Source: JAFEDN01 sp963818985
GTDB taxonomy: Bacteria > Pseudomonadota > Gammaproteobacteria > Coxiellales > Coxiellaceae
Assembly (NCBI GenBank): GCA_963818985.1
Contig: CAWFUJ010000009.1
Coordinates: forward strand, 248,001-312,000
Direction: 5' to 3'
DNA length: 64,000 nucleotides
Shown: one piece after another, positions 26,487 to 37,963 of the stretch
Numbering within the stretch: position 1 is the stretch's first letter
How the letters are laid out: each line of letters begins with the position of its first letter
The notes under the pieces: generated by a model
What the model was told of the DNA's origin: nothing
The model's input: the letters and a program-made list of their open reading frames with translations, nothing else
Database searches by the model: none
Translations under genes and position numbers: made by a program

Positions 26487-27035
26487 ATGACAACAGCAGA
26501 GCGCAGCAAACGATGGTATGTAGTCCATGTCTATTCTGGATTTGAAAATTACGTAGTGGATTCGTTGCGCCAGAGAATCCGGATGCATGGGCTAGAAGAT
26601 TATTTTGGTGAAATTATCGTCCCTACCGAAGAAGTAGTGGAAATGCGTGGTGGTCAAAAGCGTAAAAGCGAGCGTAAATTTTTCCCAGGATATGTATTAG
26701 TACAAATGGAAATGGACGAGCGTACCTGGCACTTAGTAAAAAGTGTACCGCGAGTTCTAGGATTTATTGGTGGAACTGCAGATCGTCCTGCGCCAATTAC
26801 CGATCAAGAAGCTGCTTCAATTTTACGAAGAGTAGAGGAAGGTGAATCCAAACCCAAGCCCAAGATTCTATTTGAGCCGGGTGAGGTGGTGCGAGTGACT
26901 GAAGGTCCTTTTGCTGATTTTAACGGTGTTGTCGAAGATGTTAATTACGAGAAAAACCGTTTGCGTGTATCGGTTTCCATTTTTGGCCGGGCTACTCCGG
27001 TTGAGTTGGAATTTGATCAAGTAGAAAAAGGTTAG
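26487..27035 (+). CDS. nusG: Transcription termination/antitermination protein NusG
   Basis: 182 residues. The NGN domain begins RWYVVHVYSGFENYV and contains FFPGYVLVQMEM and VLGFIGG. The C-terminal KOW domain shows FEPGEVVRVTEGPFADFNGVVEDVN. NusG links RNA polymerase with Rho or ribosomal S10. It sits between secE and the rplK group. Confidence 0.97.
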   Translation: MTTAERSKRWYVVHVYSGFENYVVDSLRQRIRMHGLEDYFGEIIVPTEEVVEMRGGQKRKSERKFFPGYVLVQMEMDERTWHLVKSVPRVLGFIGGTADRPAPITDQEAASILRRVEEGESKPKPKILFEPGEVVRVTEGPFADFNGVVEDVNYEKNRLRVSVSIFGRATPVELEFDQVEKG

Positions 27036-27076
27036 GGGAGCATATAGCGTTTGAACCCAAATGAGGTAATGAGAAA

Positions 27077-27509
27077 ATGGCAAAGAAAATTAATGCATAT
27101 ATAAAATTGCAAGTGAAGGCCCAAGAGGGCAATCCAAGTCCACCGGTTGGCCCAGCTTTAGGTCAGCATGGTGTCAATATTATGGAATTTTGTAAAGCCT
27201 TCAATGCGCAAACCCAGCACATTGAAAAGGGTTTGCCCATACCGGTGGTGATCACCGTGTATGCTGATCGGAGCTTTAGTTTTATTATTAAAACCCCACC
27301 TGCTTCGGTACTGATTAAAGAAAGCCTTGAAGATTACTAAGGGCAGTGCAGTACCCAATAAAGACAAAGTTGGCAAAATTACCCGGGCGCAATTGGAAGA
27401 GATCGCGAAATTAAAAGAACCCGACCTCACCGCCAATAGTTTGGCAGCTGCGGTTCGCAGTATTGCAGGTACAGCCCGTAGTATGGGCATAGAAGTGGAG
27501 GGGGAATAA
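27077..27509 (+). CDS. rplK: Ribosomal protein L11, with +1 frameshift
   Basis: The two frames together give a complete L11 of about 143 residues. Frame one covers AKKINAYIKLQV to VLIKE; frame two resumes at ALKITKGSAVPNKDKVGKI and ends ARSMGIEVEGE. One extra base, most likely in the A run at about 27320 (attaaagaaagcc), breaks the frame. Both halves are highly conserved, so a sequence error is more likely than a real defect. L11 binds the GTPase-associated centre of 23S rRNA. Confidence 0.9.
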
Positions 27510-27514
27510 GAGTA

Positions 27515-28214
27515 ATGGTTAAACTTTCAAAAAGAAAACAAGCAGTCGCTGCTAAAGTAACGCCTGGTAAAATTTATCCAATTCAATGAAGCGGTGAAAT
27601 TGCTCAAAGAGTTCGCCACCGCCAAATTTGTCGAAAGTGTGGACGTGGCCATTAATTTGGGTATTGATTCACGAAAATCAGATCAGGGTGTACGCGGCGC
27701 GATCGTGTTGCCTCATGGTACCGGTCGTCAAGTTCGAGTTGCGGTATTCGCTCAAGGCGATAAGGCAGCCGCTGCCAAAGCAGCGGGCGCTGATTTGGTC
27801 GGCTTTGAAGATTTAGCAGAGATTATCAAAGCTGGGGAATTTGCATTTGATGTATTGATCGCAACCCCCGATAGTATGCGCATAGTGGGCACATTAGGCC
27901 AAATTTTAGGCCCACGTGGATTAATGCCTAATCCCAAAGTGGGAACGGTTACCGCAGACGTAGCCACTGCAGTTAAAAATGCTAAAAGTGGCCAAGTGCA
28001 ATATCGTAACGATAAAAATGGTATAGTCCATTGCACGGTTGGCAAAGCAGATTTTGAACCCAAGGCGATAACTGAAAATATAAAAGCATTAATGGGAGGA
28101 TTGATAAAATCCAAACCCACGACCGCCAAGGGTGTTTATTTCAAAAAAGTAACTCTATCATCCACGATGGGTCCTGGACTCTTAGTAGATGTCAGTACTT
28201 TATTAGGAGAATAA
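27515..28214 (+). CDS. rplA: Ribosomal protein L1, with +1 frameshift
   Basis: The ATG at 27515 opens VKLSKRKQAVAAKV .. KIYP. One extra A near 27581 (ccaattcaatg instead of ccattcaatg) shifts the frame, and the rest continues as FNEAVKLLKEFATAKFVESVDVAINLG to the C-terminus. The corrected product has about 232 residues, normal for L1. Conserved DVLIATPDSMR and LGQILGPRGLMPNPKVGTV are present. L1 forms the mobile stalk at the ribosomal E site and often represses its own operon. Confidence 0.9.
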
Positions 28215-28239
28215 ATAAGAAATGGTTCCTTGCGCCATG

Positions 28240-28317
28240 GGGGATCGCAAGGGGGAGCAGCGCGAAGCGCTCCCCCTTCATTCCGAGCAATCGGCTTTGC
28301 CGATGCGCAGGATATAA
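28240..28317 (+). repeat. Double-hairpin dispersed element, copy 1
   Basis: A G5/C5-bounded hairpin (28251-28276, gggggagc..gctccccc) followed by ttcattccgagcaatcggctttgccgatgc, which can form a second hairpin (gcaatcggc/gccgatgc). The 48 bp at 28270-28317 are identical to 51313-51360, between rplO and secY. Here it lies between rplA and the L10 leader. Confidence 0.85.
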
Positions 28318-28329
28318 TTAGAATTCACG

Positions 28330-28415
28330 GCAAGTTTAGCAACTTTGCTGTCGAAGACCGTAGGGGCGTCACTCACCTGTGACACTTAATATCCTACGCA
28401 GACGGTAGCCGTTTA
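28330..28415 (+). ncRNA. Ribosomal protein L10 leader
   Basis: The stretch tcgaagaccgtaggggcgtc .. atatcctacgcagacggtag matches the L10(L12)4-binding leader upstream of rplJ in gammaproteobacteria: a kink-turn stem with gaagaccg on one side and cctacgcagacgg on the other. Excess L10-L12 complex binds it and represses rplJL translation. It lies 80-160 nt before the rplJ start. Confidence 0.75.
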
Positions 28416-28492
28416 AGTATAGCGGCCACCATGTGGCGGAAAATCGCAAGATTTTCTAAATGAGAGTAAGAAAGGGACAATGAGAGGTAGAT

Positions 28493-29015
28493 GTGGCATT
28501 AAGATTAGACGATAAAAAAGCAATTGTCGCAGAACTAGCAGAGGTTGCAAACCGTTCAACTTCAGTCATTGCTGCTGAATATCGCGGTTTAACCGTTGCG
28601 CAGATGACAGCCCTACGAAATAATGCCCGTAAATCGGGTGCGAAAGTGCGTGTATATCGCAACACATTAGCGCGTAGAGCAGTTGAAGGAACAAATTTTA
28701 AATGTCTACAGGATGCCTTGGTAGGCCCAATGATCTTGATGTTTTCACAAGATGAGCCGGCCTCCGCCGCACGTATGGCGCGAGACTTTGCTAAAGAGCA
28801 TAACAACTTTGTTGTACGCGCTTTAGTATTAGAGGGGCGTTTATTAGCTGGCGGATCAATTAAAATCCGTAGCCGATTTGCCTTCCCGCGATGAAGCCTT
28901 GGCACAACTGATGTCAGTTATGAAAGGTCCAGTTGTTAAGTTAGCGCGTACGTTATCAGAAACCTATGCACAACTCGTACGAGTTGTCGCTGCGGTGGGT
29001 GATAGAAAACAATAA
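28493..29015 (+). CDS. rplJ: Ribosomal protein L10, with +1 frameshift
   Basis: A GTG start after gagaggtag opens ALRLDDKKAIVAELAEVANRS. The frame runs to GGS, where an extra A near 28859 (ggatcaattaaaatcc) causes a shift. It continues as LKSVADLPSRDEALAQLMSV to GDRKQ and TAA at 29015. Corrected length is about 174 residues. L10 anchors the L7/L12 dimers of the ribosomal stalk. The leader RNA upstream indicates autoregulation. Probably a sequence error rather than a pseudogene. Confidence 0.9.
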
Positions 29016-29060
29016 CTTGTCCTGACAACTAAATAATAGTAATAATTTGAGGAGAAAATG

Positions 29061-29435
29061 ATGGCCGTTTCCAAACAAGATATTTTAGAAGCAATTTCGC
29101 AAATGAGCGTCATGGATGTAGTTGATTTAGTCAAATCCATGGAAGAAAAATTTGGCGTTTCTGCAGCCGCAGCCGTAGCTGCTGCTCCAGCTGCGGGCGG
29201 TGGTGCAGCTGCTGTTGAGGAAAAAACTGAATTTAACGTGGTCATGACCAGTTTCGGTGCTAACAAAATTGGCGTGATTAAAGTAATTAGAGAAATTACT
29301 GGATTGGGCCTAAAAGAAGCCAAAGATTTGGTTGAAGCAGTCCCCGCTAACGTAAAAGAAGGCATTTCCAAAGACGAAGCAGAAGGCATCAAGAAAAAGC
29401 TTGAAGACGCTGGCGCTAAAGTTGACGTTAAATAA
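29061..29435 (+). CDS. rplL: Ribosomal protein L7/L12
   Basis: About 124 residues: N-terminal dimerisation domain (VSKQDILEAISQMSVMDVVDLVKSMEEKFGV), an Ala/Gly hinge, and the factor-binding C-terminal domain (GANKIGVIKVIREITGLGLKEAKDLVE). It recruits translation GTPases. A tandem ATG at 29058 gives one extra Met; ggag lies just upstream. Confidence 0.96.
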   Translation: MAVSKQDILEAISQMSVMDVVDLVKSMEEKFGVSAAAAVAAAPAAGGGAAAVEEKTEFNVVMTSFGANKIGVIKVIREITGLGLKEAKDLVEAVPANVKEGISKDEAEGIKKKLEDAGAKVDVK

Positions 29436-29457
29436 TTTTACTGCGAAGCTCTCACTT

Positions 29458-29478
29458 CCCCTTTCACTAAGAGAGGGG
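29458..29478 (+). terminator. rplL-rpoB intergenic hairpin (possible attenuator)
   Basis: cccctttc and gagagggg pair with one G-T, leaving a 5-nt loop, with no T run after it. In E. coli a partial terminator in the same place lets only part of the transcripts enter rpoBC; this hairpin could do the same. It also resembles the ccctctcc/ggagaggg palindromes near 55840 and 57580. Confidence 0.4.
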
Positions 29479-29522
29479 ATGATGGGTGCTTTGCTTAGTT
29501 TATTTATATTTGAGGTATTCTA

Positions 29523-32500
29523 ATGGCTGCAAAGCAAAAAACTGAAAATCTTTATACCGTAAAATCAAACACCGAAAAAAAACGTATTAGGTTACGACTC
29601 GGTAAAGGTAAGAAAGAAATTCTTGATATCCCATATTTATTGGCTACTCAAATTTATTCTTACCAACAGTTTTTGCAAGCAGACCTCCCTGCAGAAAAAC
29701 GCTTAGATATAGGCCTACATAGTGCTTTTAAAAGTGTATTTCCAATCACCAGTTATTCTGGGCATGCTCAAATTGAGTACGTCAGCTACTCTTTAGGCGA
29801 CCCCTTATTTGATGTCAAAGAATGTCATTTACGTGGAGCAACCTATGCTGCGCCTTTACGAGTAAAAATGCGTTTGGTAGTTTTTGATAAGGAAAAATCC
29901 CTAGAAAATCCTATTATCAAAGATATCAAAGAGCAAGAAGTTTTTATGGGCGAAATCCCATTAATGACTAATATGGGTAGTTTTGTCGTCAATGGAACTG
30001 AGCGAGTCGTGGTTTCACAATTGCATCGTTCTCCTGGCGTGTTTTTTGAGCATGACAAAGGCAAAACCCATTCATCAGGTAAATTATTGTTTTCTGCCCG
30101 AGTGATTCCTTATCGTGGTTCTTGGTTAGATTTTGAATTTGATCCTAAGGACGCTATTTTCGTTCGTATTGACCGACGTCGTAAATTACCGGCCACTGTC
30201 ATTTTACGTGCGTTAGGTTACACAACCGAAGAAATTTTGAGAATTTTTTATGAAACAAATGTGTTCCATTTACGAGGCGATCAAATTATTTTGGATTTAA
30301 TTCCCAAACGTTTACGTGGCGAATTAGCAGTCACTGATATAACCACTAAAAAAGGTGAAATGATCATTGAGATGGGTCGAAGAATTTCTGCTCGCCATGT
30401 TCGCCAGATGGAGAAAGCGGGTTTAACTCAGTTAGTCGTTCCACCTGAATACCTGAATAATAAAGTGATTGCCGAACCTATCATTGATAAAAACACTGGG
30501 GAAGTGATTGGGCAAGCCGGCCAAGATATCACTCAGGAATTATTAGAACAATTGAAGCAAGCAGGTATTGAGACAATCAAAACTTTATATATCAATGAAA
30601 TTGAATGCGGACCTTATATTTCTGATACATTAAAATTGGATACCACCCGCAATCAATTAGAGGCTTTAATTGAGATTTATCGAATCATGCGCCCGGGTGA
30701 ACCGCCTACCAAGGATGCCGCAGAAGCCTTATTTAATAATTTATTTTTCTCCATCGATCGCTATGATTTATCGGCGGTTGGTCGCATGAAATTTAATCGT
30801 CGTGTGGGACGAGAAGAGCTGACTGGCCCAGGGGTCTTATCAAAAGAAGACATTGTTGCCGTATTAAAAGTATTGGTTGCCATTCGTGATGGTCAGGGCG
30901 AAGTGGATGACATCGATCATTTAGGCAATCGTCGTGTCCGCAGCGTGGGAGAAATGGCCGAAAACCAGTTTAGGATTGGTTTGGTGCGGGTCGATCGTGC
31001 TGTTAAAGATCGTTTGAGCCTAGCTGATATTGACAATATGATGCCACAAGATCTAGTGAATGCTAAACCGGTTTCTGCTGCAATAAAAGAGTTTTTTGGT
31101 TCCAGTCAATTGTCACAGTTTATGGATCAAAATAACCCGCTCTCAGAAATCACTCATAAAAGACGAATCTCTGCTTTAGGGCCAGGCGGTTTAACCCGAG
31201 AAAGAGCAGGCTTTGAAGTTCGTGACGTTCATCCGACTCATTACGGACGGTTATGCCCAATTGAGACTCCTGAAGGTCCAAATATAGGTTTAATCAATTC
31301 ATTGGCAGTGTTTGCTCGCACCAATGAGTATGGCTTTTTAGAAAGTCCTTATCGGAAGGTGGTAGATGGACAATTAACTGATGAAGTGGAATATTTATCT
31401 GCCATTGAAGAAGGCGATTATTATATCGCCCAAGCCAATACCCCTGCAGATGAGAAAGGCAATTTAACTGGGGATTTAGTGTTGTGTCGTTATAAAAACG
31501 AGTCAACCATGGCCTTGCCTGAAAAAATAAATTATATGGACGTATCCCCCCGGCAAATGGTGTCGGTGGCGGCGGCCTTGATTCCATTTTTGGAACACGA
31601 TGACACCAGCCGTGCCTTGATGGGATCCAATATGCAACGACAAGCGGTGCCCACTATTTCACCAGAAAAACCTTTGGTGGGAACAGGCATTGAGCGTACT
31701 GTAGCGGTGGATTCCGGCGTGACGGCCAGCGCCAAACGTCCTGGCGTGGTCGATTCAGTCGACTCTTCACGTATTGTGGTACGAGTAGATGCCGATACAA
31801 TTAATGAAAAAGAAGGCGCAGTCGATATTTACAATCTGACCAAATTTACCCGTTCTAATTACAACACTTGTATTAATCAACAGCCGATCGTCAATGTGGG
31901 TGATCGAGTGGAAATCGGTGATGTATTAGCAGATGGCCCTTCGACCGATTTGGGAGAATTAGCGTTAGGACAAAACCTATTAGTGGCTTTTATGCCGTGG
32001 AATGGCTACAACTACGAAGATTCGATTTTAATTTCCGAAAAATTGGTGGAAGAAGATCGTTTTACCACTATCCATATTCAAGAACTCACTTGTATCGCGC
32101 GCGATACCAAATTGGGGCCTGAAGAAGTCACCTCAGATATTCCCAACGTGGGTGAAAGCGCCTTAGCCAAACTGGATAAGTCGGGTATTGTCTATGTGGG
32201 AGCCGAAGTGGATGCCGGTGATATTTTAGTAGGCAAAGTCACTCCGAAAGGTGAGACACAACTCTCTCCCGAAGAAAAATTGTTGCGTGCGATCTTCGGT
32301 GAAAAAGCGTCAGATGTAAAAGATAGTTCTTTGCGCGTCCCTTCAGGGATGAATGGCACCGTCATTGACGTGCATATATTTACTCGTGAAGGAATGAAGA
32401 AAGACACCCGAGCGCTAGAAATAGAAGAAGCCAAATTTAATAAATTGCAAAAAGATTTAAATGACGAATTGCGCATTCGTGAAGAGGCGCTGTTTTCCGG

Positions 32501-33641
32501 CTTGGAAGAATTATTGGTGGGAACCGTGGCCGAAGGGGGCCCAGTGCGCCTCAAAGCCGGCACGAAAATTACCAATCTTTATTTAAAAGAATTGCCTTGG
32601 GACAAGTGGTTTGATATTCGGATTCGGGATGAAAAAGTCCATCAACAATTAGAAACCGCCAACGAAGCCTATAAAGCTTTGCGGAAAGAACGTGATGCTA
32701 AACTTAAAGACGCGCGTCAAAAATTAGCGCAAGGAGATGACTTAGCGCCTGGCATTATTAAAATTGTTAAAGTTTATTTGGCCGTTAAACGCCGTATTCA
32801 GCCTGGTGATAAAATGGCGGGCCGACATGGTAATAAGGGTGTTATCTCAACCATCGTCCCAATCGAAGATATGCCTTACTTGGAGGATGGCACGCCGGTT
32901 GATATCGTGCTTAATCCCCTAGGTGTGCCGTCTCGTATGAACATTGGTCAAATATTAGAGACACATTTAGGATGGGCTGCAAAAGGATTGGGAATCAAAA
33001 TTGGTAATTTACTCAAGCTCCAACCCAGCACCGACCAATTACGGCAACATTTAAAGCCAATTTACGATGTCAGCAAAGAAAACAAAGCAGATATCGATAG
33101 TCTGACCGATGTTGAAGTGGTTGAACTGGCTGAAAACCTAAAGGGTGGAGTGCCAATGAGCACGCCAGTGTTTGATGGCGCCAGTGAAGAGGAAATTCGT
33201 CAGCTCCTAATTATGGCTGGATTACCAGAAAGTGGTCAAACCAAATTGATAGATGGTCGTACCGGCGAACCATTTGAAAGGGCTATTACTGTTGGTTACA
33301 TGTACATGTTAAAACTCAATCATTTGGTTGATGACAAGATGCATGCCCGTTCAACAGGTTCGTATAGTTTAGTGACCCAGCAGCCATTAGGTGGTAAAGC
33401 GCAATTCGGTGGTCAACGATTTGGTGAAATGGAAGTTTGGGCATTAGAGGCCTATGGTGCGGCTTACACCTTACAAGAAATGTTGACAGTAAAATCAGAC
33501 GATGTGAATGGACGGACCCGCATGTATAAAAATATCGTGGATGGTAATCATAAAATGGATGCAGGTATGCCGGAATCGTTTAATGTGTTGGTTAAAGAAA
33601 TCCGCTCTTTGGGTATTGATATCACCCTTGAGAGTGAATGA
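29523..33641 (+). CDS. rpoB: RNA polymerase beta subunit
   Basis: 1372 residues, full length and unbroken. All landmark regions are present. The rifampicin cluster SSQLSQFMDQNNPLSEITHKR then RISALGPGG has the sensitive-type Asp, His and Ser. Also present are PETPEGPNIGLI-like CPIETPEGPNIGLINS, the catalytic-side KMAGRHGNKGVIS, and the C-terminal GGQRFGEMEVWALEAYGAA. It forms one jaw of the polymerase with RpoC. It starts at an ATG after gaggt and is followed by rpoC. Confidence 0.98.
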   Translation: MAAKQKTENLYTVKSNTEKKRIRLRLGKGKKEILDIPYLLATQIYSYQQFLQADLPAEKRLDIGLHSAFKSVFPITSYSGHAQIEYVSYSLGDPLFDVKECHLRGATYAAPLRVKMRLVVFDKEKSLENPIIKDIKEQEVFMGEIPLMTNMGSFVVNGTERVVVSQLHRSPGVFFEHDKGKTHSSGKLLFSARVIPYRGSWLDFEFDPKDAIFVRIDRRRKLPATVILRALGYTTEEILRIFYETNVFHLRGDQIILDLIPKRLRGELAVTDITTKKGEMIIEMGRRISARHVRQMEKAGLTQLVVPPEYLNNKVIAEPIIDKNTGEVIGQAGQDITQELLEQLKQAGIETIKTLYINEIECGPYISDTLKLDTTRNQLEALIEIYRIMRPGEPPTKDAAEALFNNLFFSIDRYDLSAVGRMKFNRRVGREELTGPGVLSKEDIVAVLKVLVAIRDGQGEVDDIDHLGNRRVRSVGEMAENQFRIGLVRVDRAVKDRLSLADIDNMMPQDLVNAKPVSAAIKEFFGSSQLSQFMDQNNPLSEITHKRRISALGPGGLTRERAGFEVRDVHPTHYGRLCPIETPEGPNIGLINSLAVFARTNEYGFLESPYRKVVDGQLTDEVEYLSAIEEGDYYIAQANTPADEKGNLTGDLVLCRYKNESTMALPEKINYMDVSPRQMVSVAAALIPFLEHDDTSRALMGSNMQRQAVPTISPEKPLVGTGIERTVAVDSGVTASAKRPGVVDSVDSSRIVVRVDADTINEKEGAVDIYNLTKFTRSNYNTCINQQPIVNVGDRVEIGDVLADGPSTDLGELALGQNLLVAFMPWNGYNYEDSILISEKLVEEDRFTTIHIQELTCIARDTKLGPEEVTSDIPNVGESALAKLDKSGIVYVGAEVDAGDILVGKVTPKGETQLSPEEKLLRAIFGEKASDVKDSSLRVPSGMNGTVIDVHIFTREGMKKDTRALEIEEAKFNKLQKDLNDELRIREEALFSGLEELLVGTVAEGGPVRLKAGTKITNLYLKELPWDKWFDIRIRDEKVHQQLETANEAYKALRKERDAKLKDARQKLAQGDDLAPGIIKIVKVYLAVKRRIQPGDKMAGRHGNKGVISTIVPIEDMPYLEDGTPVDIVLNPLGVPSRMNIGQILETHLGWAAKGLGIKIGNLLKLQPSTDQLRQHLKPIYDVSKENKADIDSLTDVEVVELAENLKGGVPMSTPVFDGASEEEIRQLLIMAGLPESGQTKLIDGRTGEPFERAITVGYMYMLKLNHLVDDKMHARSTGSYSLVTQQPLGGKAQFGGQRFGEMEVWALEAYGAAYTLQEMLTVKSDDVNGRTRMYKNIVDGNHKMDAGMPESFNVLVKEIRSLGIDITLESE

Positions 33642-33704
33642 TAGAAAGTGCACCCTCTTCTTGTGAAGAGGGAAATAACGAAAATTGTTTGTGGAGAGAA
33701 AAGC

Positions 33705-36700
33705 TTGAGAGATCTATTAAAACAAATAAAAGTCGACCATGCTGTTGACGAATTTGATGCTTTACGAATCCGTCTTGCTTCACCAGCTGATATTCGCTCG
33801 TGGTCCTTTGGTGAAGTTAAAAAACCAGAAACTATTAATTATCGCACTTTTAAACCGGAACGCGACGGATTATTCTGTGCAAAAATCTTTGGTCCGATCA
33901 AAGACTATGAATGTTTGTGTGGTAAATACAAGCGACTAAAACACCGTGGCGTCATTTGCGAAAAATGCGGCGTAGAAGTTACTTTAAGTAAGGTTCGCCG
34001 TGATCGCATGGGGCATATTGAGCTAGCATGTCCAGTTGCACATATATGGTATTTGAAGTCTCTACCATCCCGCATTGGTTTAATGTTAGATATGACCTTG
34101 CGCGACATAGAAAGAATATTATACTTCGAGGCATTTGTCGTGGTCGATCCTGGTATGACCCCGTTAGACAAAGGTCAATTATTATCCGAAGAAGCCTATC
34201 TTGATGCATTAGAAGAATATGGCGATGAGTTTGAAGCGCTGATGGGCGCTGAAGCGATTGAGCGTCTCTTACGGGAAATTAATTTAGAGGAAGATGTTAA
34301 ACGCTTGCAAGAAGAATTATTTACCACCACTTCTGAAACTAAAATAAGTAAATTGCGTAAGCGTTTGAAAATCATGAATGATTTTCTATCCTCAGGTAAC
34401 AAGCCTGATTGGATGGTGTTAACGGTATTACCGGTATTGCCGCCTGATCTGCGTCCATTAGTGCCATTAGATGGGGGTCGTTTCGCCACTTCAGATTTAA
34501 ACGATTTATACCGACGTGTCATTAACCGTAACAACCGTTTAAAAAGGCTTTTAGATTTGAATGCGCCAGATATCATTGTGCGTAATGAAAAGCGGATGCT
34601 ACAAGAAGCGGTGGATGCATTACTCGATAATGGGCGGCGCGGTCGAGCTATTTTAGGTTCCAATCGTCGGCCATTGAAATCTTTAGCAGATATGATTAAA
34701 GGTAAAGGTGGGCGTTTCCGCCAAAATTTATTAGGTAAGCGTGTTGATTACTCAGGCCGTTCAGTTATCGTCGTTGGACCAGAGTTAAAATTACACCAGT
34801 GCGGATTACCTAAGCGCATGGCCTTAGAACTATTCAAGCCATTTATATTTAGCAAATTACAAAAACGTGGATTAGTCACCACTATTAAAGCTGCTAAACG
34901 TATGGTTGAGATGGAAGTGCCGGAAGTATGGGATATTTTAGCAGAGGTGATTCGCGAACATCCGGTATTATTAAATCGTGCACCTACCTTGCATCGTTTA
35001 GGCATTCAAGCGTTTGAGCCAGTATTAATTGAAGGCAAAGCAATCCAGTTACATCCCTTGGTTTGTACCGCCTATAACGCCGACTTTGACGGTGACCAGA
35101 TGGCTGTGCATATCCCATTAACTTTAGAAGCGCAATTGGAAGCGCGTTCGCTGATGATGTCGACTAATAATGTCTTGCACCCAGCGAATGGTGAGCCAAT
35201 TATTGTCCCCACCCAAGACGTTGTACTCGGTTTATATTACATGACGCGAGATCAAGCCGGTGTCAAAGGCGAAGGGATGGTCTTTGCCGATGAACAAGAA
35301 GTGGTTCGGGCATATCAAAATAAAGCAGTCGATATTCATGCGCGAATAAAAGTCCGCCTTAATGAAAATGATGAAGATTAAATTAGTGGAAACCAATGTG
35401 GGTCGAGTTATTTTATGGGAAATCGTGCCACGAGGTTTAGCATTTAGCCTCATTGATCGCGCCATGACTAAAAAAATGATTTCGCAGTTATTAAATGAAT
35501 GTTATCGGAAATTGGGTTTAAAAGAGACCGTCATTTTTGCCGATCAATTAATGTATACTGGTTTCCGTTATGCCACTTATTCTGGGGTATCTATTGGTAT
35601 TAATGATTTAGTGGTGCCCAAAGAAAAAGAAGATATTATCAGACGCGCTGAAAATGAAGTCCGTGATATCGAACAGCAATATGCGTCTGGTTTGGTAACC
35701 CGGGGTGAGCGTTATAGTAAGGTTGTCGATATTTGGTCGCACACCACCGACTTGGTCGCCAAAGCGATGATGACTGAAATTTCTAACTCAGAGAGGATCT
35801 TTTAACGCGGTTTACATGATGGCCGATTCAGGAGCCAGAGGTTCTGCCGCGCAAATTCGCCAATTGGCAGGTATGCGCGGTTTAATGGCTCGACCAGATG
35901 GCAGCATTATAGAAACGCCAATCACCGCAAATTTCCGTGAAGGGTTAACCGTAGGGCAATATTTTACTTCTACCCACGGTGCTCGTAAGGGTTTAGCTGA
36001 TACGGCATTGAAGACTGCAAATTCAGGTTACTTAACACGTCGGTTAGTTGATGTGGCTCAAGATTTAATGGTGATTGAGAAAGATTGCGGTACCACGGTG
36101 GGCATTGAAATGCGCCCACATATTGAAGGTGGGGATGTGGTTGAACCATTATCCGAACGAGTGTTAGGCCGAGTACTTTCTGATCCTGTCTATGATCCAA
36201 AAACTAAAAACGAAATGATGTCAGTGGGAACTTTATTAGATGAGGGACAGATCTCTGAACTTGAAGCTCATAATATAGATTCCGTCAGAGTCCGTTCAAC
36301 AATCACCTGTGAAACCCGTTACGGAGTCTGTGCACTTTGCTATGGACGTGATTTAGCGCGTGGGCATTTAGTCAATGTGGGTGAAGCAGTCGGCGTAGTC
36401 GCTGCCCAATCCATTGGTGAACCGGGTACTCAGTTAACCATGCGTACCTTCCACATCGGTGGTGCGGCATCGCGGACAACGGCCATTAATAATATTCAAG
36501 TGAAAGTGGATGGCACTGTGCGCTTGCAAAACTTAAAAACCGTCACTCAGCTGGATGGCAATATGATTGCCGTTTCCAGATCGGGAGTTTTAATTGTGCA
36601 CGATGTGCATGGTGCAGAGAGAGAACAATACAAAGTGCCTTATGGTGCTTCCCTAAATATCAAAGATGGTAGCGCAGTTAAAGCGGGACAGATCGTGGCA

Positions 36701-37873
36701 CAATGGGATCCGCATACTCACCCGATCATTACTGAGGTGACCGGGCATCTGCAACTGGTTGATTTAGTCGAAGGCGTGACAATGAATCGCCAAACCGATG
36801 AATTAACTGGATTAAGTAGCATCGTAGTCACCGCCAGCCGCCAACGCGGCGTAAGTGGTAAAGAGCTACGACCGATGATAAAGCTGGTTGATAATAAAGG
36901 AAAAGATATCTGTCTGCCGGGCAGTAGTGTCCCTGCGCATTATTTTTTAGTCGAAGGCACCATCATCAACAAAGAAGACGGTGAAAAAGTTGAAGTTGGT
37001 GACGTATTAGCACGTATTCCTCAAGAAGCGTCAAAAACCCGAGATATTACCGGCGGTTTACCCAGGGTTGCGGATTTATTTGAAGCGCGACGGCCAAAAG
37101 ACGCCGCCATTTTAGCCGAAATTTCCGGGGTAATTAGCTTTGGTCGTGACACTAAAGAGAAAGGTCGACTTATCATCACCGCTCCAGACGGAGAAAAGTT
37201 CGAACAATTAATACCTAAATGGCGACGGATTACAGTATTTGAGGGCGAAACTGTGGCGAAAGGTGAAACTATCGCTGACGGCTCAACTGATCCTCATGAT
37301 GTCTTGCGTTTACTAGGCATCAATGCTTTAGCCAATTATATTGTCGACGAAGTTCAAGAAGTTTATCGCCTACAAGGGGTCAAGATTAATGATAAACATA
37401 TTGAGGTCATCGTCCGGCAAATGCTTCGCAAGGTCGAAGTGAAAGAACCAGGTGACAGTTATTTTATTAAAGGTGAACAAGTTGAGCGTTATCGTATTGA
37501 TGAAGAAAACGATAGAATTAGAAAGAAAAACGGTGTTTTGGTTACTTTCTTCCCCATGCTATTAGGTATCACCAAGGCCTCTTTAGCTACGGATTCTTTC
37601 TTATCTGCGGCTTCTTTCCAAGAAACCACTCGTGTATTGACCGGGGCATCTGTCGCGGGCAAGCGTGATGAGTTACGCGGCTTAAAAGAAAACGTGATGG
37701 TCGGTCGGTTAATACCCGCGGGGACAGGTCATGCATACCATACCTCGCGTCGAACCCGGGTTTCATCATCGACAGTGGAACAACCTCCAGCACCGACTGC
37801 TGAAGAGACCGCTGCTTCCGCTGAAAAAGCCCTGAGCGAAGCCTTAAAACGCGACGCCGGCGAAGAAGAATAA
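33705..37873 (+). CDS. rpoC: RNA polymerase beta' subunit, with two +1 frameshifts
   Basis: The corrected product is about 1389 residues from a TTG at 33705 (ggag 9 nt upstream; aligns with E. coli MKDLLK). A longer GTG frame to 33648 exists. The zinc site CLCGKYKRLKHRGVICEKCG and the Mg-binding NADFDGDQM are intact. Frame breaks occur near 35376 (after RLNEND, continuing IKLVETNVGR) and near 35798 (after SNSER, continuing SFNAVYMMADSGARG). The sequence is conserved on both sides of each break. Three separate proteins would be unusual here, so two inserted bases are the likely cause. Confidence 0.92.
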
Positions 37874-37881
37874 ATCGCTTA

Positions 37882-37910
37882 TTGACAAGTGTAATTAGCT
37901 TATTTAGAAT
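37882..37910 (+). promoter_or_regulatory. str operon promoter
   Basis: TTGACA (perfect, 37882-37887), 17-bp spacer, TAGAAT (37905-37910, five of six). It lies between rpoC and rpsL, 53 nt before the rpsL ATG. The best sigma-70 match in the window. Confidence 0.75.
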
Positions 37911-37963
37911 GGCGCACCTTACACAAATGAGTAGGGCAGGTTTTTATTTGTTTTGGAGATAGA

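Noticed and set aside
33705..37873. Natural split of rpoC into three subunits
   Set aside because: The breaks fall within conserved segments, the pieces lack proper starts and ribosome-binding sites, and five similar breaks occur in neighbouring essential genes.
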